NCBI GenBank assembly: GCA_034440455.1 | Contig: JAWXCB010000071.1 | Location: 1-42,777, forward strand | Length of the DNA stretch: 42,777 nt | DNA from: JAWXCB01 sp034440455 | Lineage (GTDB): Bacteria > Bacteroidota > Bacteroidia > Chitinophagales > CAIOSU01 | Direction of reading: 5' to 3' | Shown: piece by piece, positions 23,930-30,956 of the stretch | Position numbering within the stretch: the stretch's first letter is position 1 | Layout: each line of letters opens with the position of its first letter | Made by a program: the position numbers and the translations under genes | The notes under the pieces: model-generated | Databases searched by the model: none | What the model was told of the DNA's origin: nothing | What the model saw: the letters and a program-made list of their open reading frames with translations, nothing else

Positions 23930-24029
23930 GTCATTCTGAGCAGAGTTCTACGAAGCGAAGAATCTCTACTCTTGAAATTAAGTGATAGCCTTTATGCAGT
24001 GCGAGATGCTTCGCTTTGCTCAGCATGAC
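23930..24029. repeat. Inverted-repeat element (MITE/REP-like)
   Basis: The left arm reads GTCATTCTGAGC followed after 10 bases by GAAGCGAAGAATCTC; the right arm is its imperfect complement (GAGATGCTTCGC ... GCTCAGCATGAC). The whole is about 100 bp between murQ and the next gene. This type of GTCATTCTGAGC palindrome recurs in many bacterial genomes. No coding capacity. Confidence 0.7.
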
Positions 24030-24082
24030 GACCGAAAACATTTCTTGGGTATTGTCTCCTGAAAACGGCAATTTTATCCGGC

Positions 24083-24655
24083 ATGTACCACATCGAACCC
24101 TTTTACAACTGGCGTGATTCCTATATCGCATCCGAAGATGAGCGCTCGCCTTTTTATGGAAAGGATGACTACGACTTTGAACACCCCAACCAGATTTACA
24201 ATTACATCATTCATCCGCAGTGGGACGACATCGGCTCAAACACGCTTTATCTGAAAGTGCTTTTTGCTGATTATGAAAACCAGTTTGCCGTAATCGAATT
24301 TATCGGTGAGTGGAATGATTGCATTAATAATGACATCATGTACGTGAAGCGCAATCTGATTGATGGGATGCTCAAAAACGGCATCAACAAATTCATTCTT
24401 GTTGGCGAAAACGTACTCAACTATCACCGCTCTGACGACAGCTATTACGAAGAGTGGTATGATGATATTAAAGATGAGGGCGGCTGGATAGCAGCATTAA
24501 ATTTTCGGGAACATGTCATCACCGAAATGCGCGCGGGCAGGCTTCATTATTACATCAACTTCGGACACGCGCTGAATAGTTTGTTGTGGAGAAAGTTTCA
24601 GCCCAATGCGCTTTTGAATATTGTGGATGAAATGATTTTGAAAGCGCTGCCGTGA
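24083..24655 (+). CDS. Conserved hypothetical protein
   Basis: A 190-residue soluble, acidic and aromatic-rich protein with no signal peptide or membrane helix. I recognise no domain. Visible: MYHIEPFYNWRDSYIASEDE at the start, the strand pair LYLKVLFADYENQFAVIEFI, KFILVGENVLNYHRSDDSYY near residue 111, a WYDDIKDEGGWIAALNF turn, and HYYINFGHALNSLLWRKFQP near the end. Length and amino-acid use are those of a real gene rather than a chance frame. It is convergent with corA, seven bases separating the stops, and no terminator is seen between them. Confidence 0.7.
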   Translation: MYHIEPFYNWRDSYIASEDERSPFYGKDDYDFEHPNQIYNYIIHPQWDDIGSNTLYLKVLFADYENQFAVIEFIGEWNDCINNDIMYVKRNLIDGMLKNGINKFILVGENVLNYHRSDDSYYEEWYDDIKDEGGWIAALNFREHVITEMRAGRLHYYINFGHALNSLLWRKFQPNALLNIVDEMILKALP

Positions 24656-24662
24656 GGAACTC

Positions 24663-25772
24663 TCACAACCACTTTTTTCTGCGGAAGTAGAAAAGCAGCG
24701 CGATAAAAATTAATCCCATCACACCCAGCACTTCAAAATAGCCGTATTCCCATTTCAACTCCGGCATATTCTCGAAATTCATTCCATACACGCCCGCAAT
24801 AAACGTAAGCGGAATAAATATCGCTGTGAAGATGGTGAGCGTTTGAATCGTTTTATTCATCTCGATATTCAACTGCGAGTGATAATTATCGCGCAAGCTG
24901 CTTATCATTTCGCGAAACATTTCAATGGTTTCAATCACTTGCACCGTATGGTCATAGGTATCGCGGAAATAGCGCTGTGTTTTTTTACTCACCAATTTCA
25001 CATCTTCCTTCGTCAACGTGCTGAGCACATCGCGCAACGGATAAATGGCTCTGCGCATGAGGAGTAAATCCTTTTTTATATCCTGCACTTTCTCTAAACT
25101 CGCTGAAGTGGCTCTTCTCATAATTTCTTCTTCGAGGTCTTCCATCTTCTCCCCGATTTTTTCGAGCAGCACGAAATAATTATCTACTACGACATCCATC
25201 AGCCGGTACATCAGATAATCGTTTCCGGTCTCCAAACGAATCTTGCTTTTCGTATCGCGTATCCTCATGCGAATCGGGTCGAATAAATCGCCCACATCCT
25301 CCTGAAACGAAAGCACATAATTTTTCGCCAGCACAAAACTCACCTGCTCGCTGATGATGCATTCCTTCTCCTCGTCATAGGTAAGCATCCGGAGCACCGT
25401 GAATAAATAATCATCATAGTTGTCCGCCTTGGGTCGCTGCCCCGTGTTTACAATATCTTCCAGCACAAGCGGGTCGAGATTAAAAAGCGCTCCGGCTTTT
25501 TCAATCACTGACACGTCATGCAGCCCGTCAATATTTATCCATGTCACCGATTTTTCATCGCGAAAAGAAAGACATTCTTCAAAATTTAAAATTTCCTTTT
25601 CGAGAATTGTCTCACGTGTATAATTAAATAAGGTGATTCTGGTAGTTTCTACTTTTCGATCGCCTAAATACACCAAAGAACCGGGAGGAAGTCCCGCTTT
25701 CTTTGAGCGTTTTAATGATTTGGAAATGCGATGCGGTTGTTCTTCGTTCATGCTATCCTGCTGTTTTTTCAA
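24663..25772 (-). CDS. corA: Magnesium/cobalt transporter CorA (second copy)
   Basis: A 369-residue CorA protein with the long cytoplasmic domain (residues 1-300) and two C-terminal membrane helices; the GMN pore motif is at residues 330-332 in GVYGMNFEN. Upstream landmarks: FEECLSFRDEKSVTWINIDG, LDPLVLEDIVNTGQRPKADN, and DNYDDYLFTVLRML, which place it in the classical CorA branch, nearer to Thermotoga-type CorA than the shorter protein at 5990-6943. It carries Mg2+ (also Co2+). Seven bases separate it from the UbiA gene upstream on the same strand, so the two are probably one transcript. Confidence 0.93.
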   Translation of the reverse strand: MKKQQDSMNEEQPHRISKSLKRSKKAGLPPGSLVYLGDRKVETTRITLFNYTRETILEKEILNFEECLSFRDEKSVTWINIDGLHDVSVIEKAGALFNLDPLVLEDIVNTGQRPKADNYDDYLFTVLRMLTYDEEKECIISEQVSFVLAKNYVLSFQEDVGDLFDPIRMRIRDTKSKIRLETGNDYLMYRLMDVVVDNYFVLLEKIGEKMEDLEEEIMRRATSASLEKVQDIKKDLLLMRRAIYPLRDVLSTLTKEDVKLVSKKTQRYFRDTYDHTVQVIETIEMFREMISSLRDNYHSQLNIEMNKTIQTLTIFTAIFIPLTFIAGVYGMNFENMPELKWEYGYFEVLGVMGLIFIALLFYFRRKKWL

Positions 25773-25779
25773 ATAAGAT

Positions 25780-26754
25780 TCAGAGTTTGAGCAATCTTAA
25801 AAGATATTCGGGAAACAAAACTACGTGCAACACGAGCAGCAATGCAAACCACGGATTCGCGCAGCACAAACAAATAAGCATCACCAAAGGAAAATCTTCT
25901 TCGTTACTGTTGTTCACAAAAGAAAAATAATTCCGCAGGCTCTTGAGATAATTTTTCTCATACAGAAACAAATAGATGAACAGCCGCCATGCAATCAGCG
26001 CCAGCAGCAGGATGCCGCCAAACAAGGAATGATTGAACAGAAAAAATATGAGCGCGCCAAATGCAACGATTTCCAGCGGATGAAAAATATAGAGCGAAAT
26101 CTTTTTCACGCGCTCAATTCCAAGTTGGGTTGCCCATGTTTTTATTCCGGCAATTTTATCATGCTCAAAATCTTCCACCTGATGAAACGCGATGTTTCGC
26201 AAGCCCACCATCACCTGCCAGAAAAACACAAGCGCAATTAAATATTCCCCTCCTTCGCCTGCTTTATCTATCACAGCAAAAGCGACAATTAAAGCAGGGA
26301 TGCCATGCGCATAAAGCATGTCGGCAAGCGCCCCTGCAAATGCTCTGTTCTTGAGGCGAAACGGTGGAAGCGAATAAAAAACAAACAGCAGCAGCACGCA
26401 GGCAATAAACAGATGCGGCAATCCCGGTTGTAAAAAAATAAACCACGGCAGCAACGACAACAAGAGAAACAGCGTGATTACTGCTGTTCTAAGCAAGATT
26501 GAATGGTTCGTAGCCGCGTTTGATTTGCCCGCAAGTTTATCCGCTTCAATATCGGATAAGTCGTTGAGGTAATGACCAAACCCCGCTGTACCTATCATAG
26601 AAATCAGAAGGATTCCATAACGCGCCATTGCCGTTTCAAAAGGCACATCATAAACCAGCGTAAAAAAATAAGCGATGCCAAACAACGGAGGCAGCTTGTA
26701 ATTCCACCAGGTGAAGAAACGAATGAAGCGCAATTTGTCGGAGAGCAGTCGCAT
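25780..26754 (-). CDS. UbiA-family prenyltransferase
   Basis: A 324-residue integral membrane protein with about eight to nine helices. Both UbiA aspartate motifs are visible: NDLSDIEADK near residue 64 and EDFEHDKIAG near residue 193, which bind the Mg2+-pyrophosphate of the prenyl donor. It is therefore an aromatic or similar prenyltransferase, substrate unknown. The ebo cluster includes a UbiA protein (EboC), and eboDEF stands 20 kb away in this window, but this protein does not have enough EboC character for me to assign it. A TAnnTTTG box precedes the start (26765-26772). Divergent from the APC permease gene. Confidence 0.88.
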   Translation of the reverse strand: MRLLSDKLRFIRFFTWWNYKLPPLFGIAYFFTLVYDVPFETAMARYGILLISMIGTAGFGHYLNDLSDIEADKLAGKSNAATNHSILLRTAVITLFLLLSLLPWFIFLQPGLPHLFIACVLLLFVFYSLPPFRLKNRAFAGALADMLYAHGIPALIVAFAVIDKAGEGGEYLIALVFFWQVMVGLRNIAFHQVEDFEHDKIAGIKTWATQLGIERVKKISLYIFHPLEIVAFGALIFFLFNHSLFGGILLLALIAWRLFIYLFLYEKNYLKSLRNYFSFVNNSNEEDFPLVMLICLCCANPWFALLLVLHVVLFPEYLLRLLKL

Positions 26755-26764
26755 GTGTGGATTT

Positions 26765-26772
26765 CAAATTTA
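26765..26772 (-). promoter_or_regulatory. TAnnTTTG box just before the UbiA gene
   Basis: On the minus strand TAAATTTG ends 10 bases before the ATG at 26752-26754, implying a leaderless or very short-leader transcript that may also carry the downstream corA. Confidence 0.45.
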
Positions 26773-26814
26773 GAGATTATAGTTTTTGAATCGGAATGCG
26801 GAAATTGCGCCCTC

Positions 26815-28107
26815 ATGCAACTGCAAAAAAAAATCGGATTAGTTGGCGGCATCGCATTAGTAACGGGGGGTGTTGTGGGCATGGGCATTTACGTGATGAT
26901 TGCTTCCATTGCCGCGAAAGCAGGGAATGCCGTTTGGTTGCCCATCTCACTGGCGATGCTGATTTCTATAACGGGCGTTGTTCCGCTGATTCAGATTTCC
27001 AGCGCAATACCTGTTGCGGGTGGCGGCTATTTTTATTGCAGCAGATTATTGCATCCGCTTATCGGCACGTTGGTTTCATGGTGGGGCGTGTTGGGTGGCG
27101 CAGCTTCTACCTGCGTGGTGTCCGTTGGCTTGGGCGAATATCTTTATCCTTTTCTGCCTTTTGCAATCACTGCGCATCAATTAGCCGCAGTAATTGTTAT
27201 CGCATTTTATGTACTTTATTTATTCGGGCTGAAATTGGTAACGTGGCTGCAAATCGTGATGAGCCTGCAAATGCTGATTGCGTTGTTGATTTACATTTTC
27301 GGTGTCGGCTCGCAAACCTCACCGCAATTCGGATTAGACTTTCCAAACGGGACAACTCCCGTAATTATGGCAGTGATACTTTCATTTAATGTGTGCATCG
27401 GTTTTCAAATCATTACTGAAATGGGCGAAGAAATGCGCGATGCGCGCAGAAATATTCCACTATCGCTTTTATTCGGTGGGATAGCGGTGCTGTTTGTGTA
27501 TGTTGGCGTAGGCTATGCCTACATCGGCTCTGCGGGTGAAAACTTAGTCGCCTATTCAAAACTCAGTGCGCCATTGATTGAAAGTTGTCGCGCGTATCTT
27601 CCCGAATGGGCAATCGCGTTCATCGGACTGGGCGCAATCACAGCAGGCTTAACATCCCTGAATGCAGCGGCAATCACGCTGCCGCGTGAAATCTTTGCGC
27701 AAGCGCGCGACAACATGCTGCCTGCCTATTTTCAGAAAATCAGCGGAAAAACGAATAACCCGAATCGCGCTGTTGCCTTGTTTTTTATCATCGTTCTTAC
27801 GCTGATTGCCTGCGGACAATCTATTGATTTTTACGGCTACACCGCAGCGAGCGGAGTAATGCTGCTTACGGTTTTCGTGAGCATTGCATCCCTGCGATTG
27901 AAAAAAGTTTTTCCTCAGGAATACGCAAATTCCTATTTCAAAATTTCTTCGCCCGCCCTTGTCTTTTTTGTGCTGGTTTCTGTACTCACCTCTTTAGGGT
28001 TAGTGGCTTTATTATTTCTCGAATCAAAATTGATTGCAAGCATTTATCTTATCTACACCTTGGCGATTAGCGTTTATTTTTTCTTGTGGAAGAAAATGCG
28101 GGCGTGA
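26815..28107 (+). CDS. APC-family amino acid/polyamine permease
   Basis: A 430-residue inner-membrane protein with about twelve helices. The start MQLQKKIGLVGGIALVTGG is followed by GMGIYVMIASIAAKAGNAVW, the consensus first helix of the APC superfamily with the helix-breaking glycines. Further in, VPLIQISSAIPVAGGGYFYC and GFQIITEMGEEMRDARRNIP (loop 6-7 Glu/Arg motif) are typical. An open frame runs 81 codons further upstream (to 26572), but that part overlaps the UbiA gene on the other strand and does not look like protein, so the ATG at 26815 is used. Substrate not determinable: amino acid or amine. Confidence 0.88.
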   Translation: MQLQKKIGLVGGIALVTGGVVGMGIYVMIASIAAKAGNAVWLPISLAMLISITGVVPLIQISSAIPVAGGGYFYCSRLLHPLIGTLVSWWGVLGGAASTCVVSVGLGEYLYPFLPFAITAHQLAAVIVIAFYVLYLFGLKLVTWLQIVMSLQMLIALLIYIFGVGSQTSPQFGLDFPNGTTPVIMAVILSFNVCIGFQIITEMGEEMRDARRNIPLSLLFGGIAVLFVYVGVGYAYIGSAGENLVAYSKLSAPLIESCRAYLPEWAIAFIGLGAITAGLTSLNAAAITLPREIFAQARDNMLPAYFQKISGKTNNPNRAVALFFIIVLTLIACGQSIDFYGYTAASGVMLLTVFVSIASLRLKKVFPQEYANSYFKISSPALVFFVLVSVLTSLGLVALLFLESKLIASIYLIYTLAISVYFFLWKKMRA

Positions 28108-28150
28108 GATTTTCATTGTTTGTAATTCAGTTTAAGCGGGCATTTTTTGT

Positions 28151-28258
28151 GTATTGGCTTCTCCCCTTTTAGGGGAGACACAGAGGGGTATTTTATTGTT
28201 TTGTAATATTTCTCAATTATTACCCCTTTGTATTTTCCCTAAAAGGGGAAACGCCACA
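28151..28258. repeat. Palindromic intergenic element
   Basis: Two arms of about 40 bp in inverse orientation (28151-28190 and 28221-28258), sharing CCCCTTTTAGGG and GGGGTA at corresponding places, around a 30-base AT-rich centre. The left arm contains its own small palindrome CTCCCCTTTTAGGGGAG. It lies between the permease stop and the SDR promoter and could act as a terminator. Confidence 0.65.
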
Positions 28259-28278
28259 CACGCTTGCAAACCAATCTC

Positions 28279-28286
28279 TATCTTTG
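28279..28286 (+). promoter_or_regulatory. TAnnTTTG box just before the second SDR gene
   Basis: TATCTTTG ends 7 bases before the ATG at 28294. Exact match to the -7 consensus, with no visible -33 TTG at normal spacing. Confidence 0.45.
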
Positions 28287-28293
28287 AGAAATC

Positions 28294-29052
28294 ATGGGTA
28301 AAACTGCGCTCATCACAGGAGCAACATCAGGCATCGGAAAAGCAACTGCAGAACTTTTCGCAGAAAACGGAATTAACCTCATCCTCTGCGGACGCAGAAA
28401 AGAACGACTTGAACAGTTGCAGAAAAAGCTTGCGCAAAAAGTAAAAGTGCATACGCTGTGTTTTGATGTAAGCAAGAGCGCTGAAGTATTTGAAGCAATC
28501 AGTTCGCTGCCGAAATCATTTTCAACGATTGATATTCTCGTCAACAATGCAGGCAACGCTTATGGGTTGGGGACCATTGACGAAGGAAACTTAGACGACT
28601 GGAATAAAATGCTTGACATCAACGTGAAGGGCTTGTTGTATGTTTTCAAAGCGGTAATTCCCGTGATGCTGAAAAGAAAAAAAGGACACATCATTAATAT
28701 TGGTTCTGTTGCCTCACACGAAGTCTATCCTCGTGGTAATGTGTATTGCGCCAGCAAATATGCGGTGGATGCGCTCAACAAAGGAATGCAGCATGACCTG
28801 CTCGAAAAAGGAATCCGCGTAACCGGAATTTATCCGGGCGCAGCCGAAACCGAATTTTCGTTAGTGCGCTTTCAGGGCAATAAAGAAAAAGCAAAAGCCA
28901 TCTATAAAGGCTTTAAGCCGCTCGATGCGAAGGATATTGCAGAAACAATTCTGTTTGCCGTTACACGACCTGCGCATGTGAACATCAGCGAACTTACTGT
29001 GCTTCCTTCGGCACAGGCAAGTGTGCAGCATATTTTCAGGAAGGAGAAATAA
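28294..29052 (+). CDS. SDR-family NADP-dependent dehydrogenase, YdfG-like
   Basis: A 252-residue classical SDR: TGATSGIGKA at residues 8-17, NNAG at 84-87, Ser138, Tyr151 and Lys155 (NIGSVASHEV; VYCASKYAV). The sequence NNAGNAYGLGTIDEGNLDDW and the GIYPGAAETEFSLVRFQG loop are characteristic of the YdfG group, which oxidises L-serine, L-allo-threonine and 3-hydroxy acids with NADP+. Stops 3 bases from the convergent DUF5615 gene without a terminator. Confidence 0.9.
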   Translation: MGKTALITGATSGIGKATAELFAENGINLILCGRRKERLEQLQKKLAQKVKVHTLCFDVSKSAEVFEAISSLPKSFSTIDILVNNAGNAYGLGTIDEGNLDDWNKMLDINVKGLLYVFKAVIPVMLKRKKGHIINIGSVASHEVYPRGNVYCASKYAVDALNKGMQHDLLEKGIRVTGIYPGAAETEFSLVRFQGNKEKAKAIYKGFKPLDAKDIAETILFAVTRPAHVNISELTVLPSAQASVQHIFRKEK

Positions 29053-29054
29053 AG

Positions 29055-29408
29055 TCAATATTTTCTTTGTCTTACAAAAACTTTGTCAGCTACAGTAAGT
29101 GCATTCTCAAACTCAAATCTATTTGACTCAAGCAATGCGTGAATAATTTCAGCAGGTTCGCGCGGTTCGAAGGTTTCGATGCGCAGATAAATGATTCCTT
29201 TCTTTGGTTTTAATCCTTTTCTGAAAACCAACTTCCCATAATCTTTATCAAAAGTCAGGACAAGCCTCTCTTCACGGATAGCAAGCGCTATCACATGCTC
29301 GTCTGTTATGCTTGGCGCATCTTCGCCAATGGATAACACATCATAACCCATCTCTCGTAACAACCTTTCGGATGCTTTAGGAAAATTTTCTTTTGCAAGA
29401 AGCTTCAC
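29055..29408 (-). CDS. DUF5615 PIN-like toxin
   Basis: A 117-residue protein of the DUF5615 (Mut7-C/PIN-like) family: MKLLAKENFPKASERLLREM with an acidic residue at the first active-site position, GYDVLSIGEDAPSITDEHVI, then ERLVLTFDKDYGKLVF with the conserved Asp pair. It is the expected ribonuclease-like partner of the DUF433 protein encoded just upstream (7 bases). Such pairs are VapBC-like toxin-antitoxin modules by genomic association. Intact in length. Activity not proven. Confidence 0.85.
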   Translation of the reverse strand: MKLLAKENFPKASERLLREMGYDVLSIGEDAPSITDEHVIALAIREERLVLTFDKDYGKLVFRKGLKPKKGIIYLRIETFEPREPAEIIHALLESNRFEFENALTVADKVFVRQRKY

Positions 29409-29415
29409 AAAACGC

Positions 29416-29643
29416 CTAATTCTTTTTGTACATCAAGCCGTCTTTGAAACAATCCTGAATGTAAGCAAAGATTGCTTTCAGGTGCTCTTTCGTTAGGCGA
29501 GGGTAATTCTCCATCACTTGCTGCTCCGTCCATCCCTGCGCTAATAGTCCTACCAGAAATTCAACAGAAAGCCGTGTGCCTTTGAGCGTTGGTTTTCCTA
29601 CCAAAATATTTTCATCTTCAACGATATAATCCTGCCAATTCAT
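29416..29643 (-). CDS. DUF433 antitoxin
   Basis: A 75-residue protein from the ATG at 29641-29643 (MNWQDYIVEDENILVGKPTL; five residues longer from 29658). It contains the DUF433 helix-turn-helix: GTRLSVEFLVGLLAQGWTEQ and QVMENYPRLTKEHLKAIFAY. It is the antitoxin and probable autorepressor of the DUF433/DUF5615 pair, encoded first as usual. On the minus strand TATTTTTA sits 4 bases before the ATG, a near match to the -7 box. Confidence 0.85.
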   Translation of the reverse strand: MNWQDYIVEDENILVGKPTLKGTRLSVEFLVGLLAQGWTEQQVMENYPRLTKEHLKAIFAYIQDCFKDGLMYKKN

Positions 29644-29693
29644 GTCATAAAAATACAAGAAATCAACCGCATCGAATCATTTTAGTATTAACT

Positions 29694-29990
29694 CTACTTC
29701 ATCAAAACCACTTTCACAGCAACGGAATGCTTCCCTGTTTCCATTTTGACATGGTACAAGCCTTTGCCTAAGGCATTTCCCTGCATATCATCTCCCGCCC
29801 ATTCTATTTTGTGCTCATCGGAAGTGTACATTCCCAAAATGCGTTTCACTTCTTTGCCCAGCACATTATAAATCACAATGCTTACGCGCTCATCTTGCGG
29901 GATAGCGAAGATGATATTCGTGGAATTGCTGAATGGATTGGGCTGCACGGAGAGTTGAGGGTGGAGTGTTGAGTGAAGAAATAACTTCAC
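29694..29990 (-). pseudogene. Orphan T9SS type A sorting-domain tail
   Basis: A 98-codon frame that encodes only the last part of a T9SS protein: LSVQPNPFSNSTNIIFAIPQ, then VSIVIYNVLGKEVKRI, GNALGKGLYHVKMETG and the terminal KVVLMK. There is an in-frame stop shortly upstream, no signal peptide, and the residues before QPNPF are encoded by a 7-base repeat (29952-29977). A cargo domain must have been lost, so this is a remnant. Confidence 0.75.
29952..29977. repeat. Degenerate 7-base tandem repeat
   Basis: GTTGAGG, GTGGAGT, GTTGAGT units, closely related to those at 39674-39703. It marks the break point of the T9SS remnant. Confidence 0.6.
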
Positions 29991-30362
29991 CCACTTTTAC
30001 GCTACCGTGTGTTTTATAATTCCGATACTAAATGAGCCATAAACGTGTAGTAGTCGTATTCCCAAGCAGCCTTGCGGGAATGTTTGGTTTGGCTTTCATG
30101 CAGCGCGATTTTTTTGTCATTCAAATATACCGAAAACAGCGCACTTATTTTTGAGCTGATTAGGGCACAGAGGGATTCCAGCTATTGTTCCCTTTATCTA
30201 ATTATATGGGTGATATGCTCAGACTGCGTGACTAATTCCATTTGTTGAAGTGGCAGAATCGGTTGCCTTCGTCTAACACCTAATTCCTAATTTTCCGCCA
30301 CAAAAATTTCTCTTGGAATTTTCCCCCGAAAAAATGCTTGTGTAAAAAAAGAACCTGAAAGG
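29991..30362. other. Intergenic stretch of about 370 bases, no confident gene
   Basis: No gene is supported. The plus strand has a 40-codon frame (30032-30154) without recognisable features. The minus strand has a 55-codon open stretch (30014-30181) with no usable start that nevertheless reads like protein (YLNDKKIALHESQTKHSRKA, then WEYDYYTFMAHLVSEL). A hairpin near 30059-30082 (ATTCCCAAG and CTTGCGGGAAT) lies within it, suggesting a dispersed repeat or a fragment. The right end holds a 7-base repeat (30271-30294) and one copy of a direct repeat. Confidence 0.5.
30287..30339 (+). repeat. Direct repeat, copy 1 (truncated gene start)
   Basis: 53 bases that match 30904-30956 at 45 positions. 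It keeps the same reading frame as the start of the dehydrogenase at 30930: TTG at 30313 opens EFSPEKMLV and then stops at 30343-30345. Confidence 0.75.
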
Positions 30363-30370
30363 TATATTTG
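30363..30370 (+). promoter_or_regulatory. TAnnTTTG box before the RelE-type TA pair
   Basis: TATATTTG, an exact -7 match, ends 4 bases before the first ATG at 30375. If used, transcription would begin at or after that ATG, and translation may start from one of the next in-frame ATGs (30381, 30390 or 30393). Confidence 0.4.
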
Positions 30371-30374
30371 CTAA

Positions 30375-30608
30375 ATGTCAATGACAAGAATGATGAAGAC
30401 CGATGGCATCAATAAAGTAATTGAAAATTTCAACTCCCTTCTTTTAGAAGAAAAAGAGTTTGCGGTTGAAATTATCAGGAAAGCTTATGCTGAAGCAGCG
30501 CGTGAAGGCATTTTGGCAAATGCGCGCAAAGCAGAAAAAAATAAGAAGAAAGGAAAAGTGAAGAAAGGAAGTCTGAAAGACCTCTATAAAGATTTGGAGA
30601 ATGATTAA
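30375..30608 (+). CDS. Antitoxin of a RelE-type toxin-antitoxin pair
   Basis: A 77-residue protein of the small helical antitoxin kind common in Bacteroidota: an N-terminal helix (KVIENFNSLLLEEKEFAVEI), then IIRKAYAEAAREGILANARK, a Lys-rich segment and a C-terminal KGSLKDLYKDLEND that would wrap the toxin. Four in-frame ATG or near-start choices lie in the first 20 bases. It overlaps the toxin frame by 8 bases (ATGATTAA at 30601-30608), typical of coupled TA operons. As the toxin is interrupted, the antitoxin may now be a solitary repressor. Confidence 0.75.
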   Translation: MSMTRMMKTDGINKVIENFNSLLLEEKEFAVEIIRKAYAEAAREGILANARKAEKNKKKGKVKKGSLKDLYKDLEND

Positions 30609-30873
30609 ACTGGTTTGGGATGCTTCCTTCAAGCGCTCCTATCAAAAGCGGGTGATCCACGACACCCGGTTGAAAAAATAATTCTGGAATACTCTGAAAA
30701 TATTTTCCGGCAATCCGTTTGATTCCAAACTTAAAACGCATAAACTGACCGGAAAACTCAGTGGTCTATGGGCGGTAAGCGTTGATTATGACTGCCGCAT
30801 AGTTTTTAAGTTTTACAAAGAGCCGAATGAAGTTTTGCTGATTGACATCGGCTCCCACGATGAAGTCTATTAG
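30601..30873 (+). pseudogene. RelE/YafQ-like toxin with a premature stop
   Basis: The frame gives MIKLVWDASFKRSYQKRVIH, then HDTRLKK and an in-frame TAA at codon 27 (30679-30681), then FWNTLKIFSGNP, KTHKLTGKLSGLWAVSVDYD, YDCRIVFKF and a final LLIDIGSHDEVY. The second half is a clear RelE/YafQ-type mRNA-interferase (LTGKLxGxWxxSxDYDxRIVF; GSHDEVY), including the usual basic and His residues. A one-base change (a sense codon to TAA) would restore it, so inactivation looks recent. No frameshift is needed. Confidence 0.82.
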
Positions 30874-30879
30874 TCCCAA

Positions 30880-30911
30880 CATCTCACGTCTCCTATCTAA
30901 CATCTAATTTT
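30880..30911. repeat. Degenerate 7-base tandem repeat
   Basis: CATCTCA, CGTCTCC, TATCTAA, CATCTAA, then TTTT, just after the toxin stop and leading into the direct repeat. The corresponding site before copy 1 (30271-30294) reads GTCTAACACCTAATTCCTAA. Confidence 0.65.
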
Positions 30912-30956
30912 CCTCCATAAAAATTCCCCTTGGAAATTTCTCCCGAAAAACTCCTT
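30904..30956 (+). repeat. Direct repeat, copy 2 (intact gene start)
   Basis: The second copy, at the true 5' end of the dehydrogenase. It includes the TAATTTTC near-match to a -7 box and codons 1-9 of the gene. The 564 bases between the copies carry the RelE-type TA pair. Confidence 0.75.

Noticed and set aside
25780..26754. Calling the UbiA protein EboC
   Set aside because: Only the general UbiA motifs are seen, it is 20 kb from eboDEF and paired with corA instead.
26572..26814. 81-codon N-terminal extension of the APC permease
   Set aside because: It overlaps the start of the UbiA gene on the other strand, is rich in unlike residues and precedes the natural first helix at MQLQKKIGL.
30032..30154. 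Small plus-strand frame of 40 codons
   Set aside because: No domain, no ribosome site, lies opposite a more protein-like stretch; not supported as a gene.
29055..30873. Reading the two TA pairs plus DUF4365 as a defence island
   Set aside because: They are about 8 kb apart with housekeeping genes between, and no restriction, CBASS, retron or similar core gene is present.
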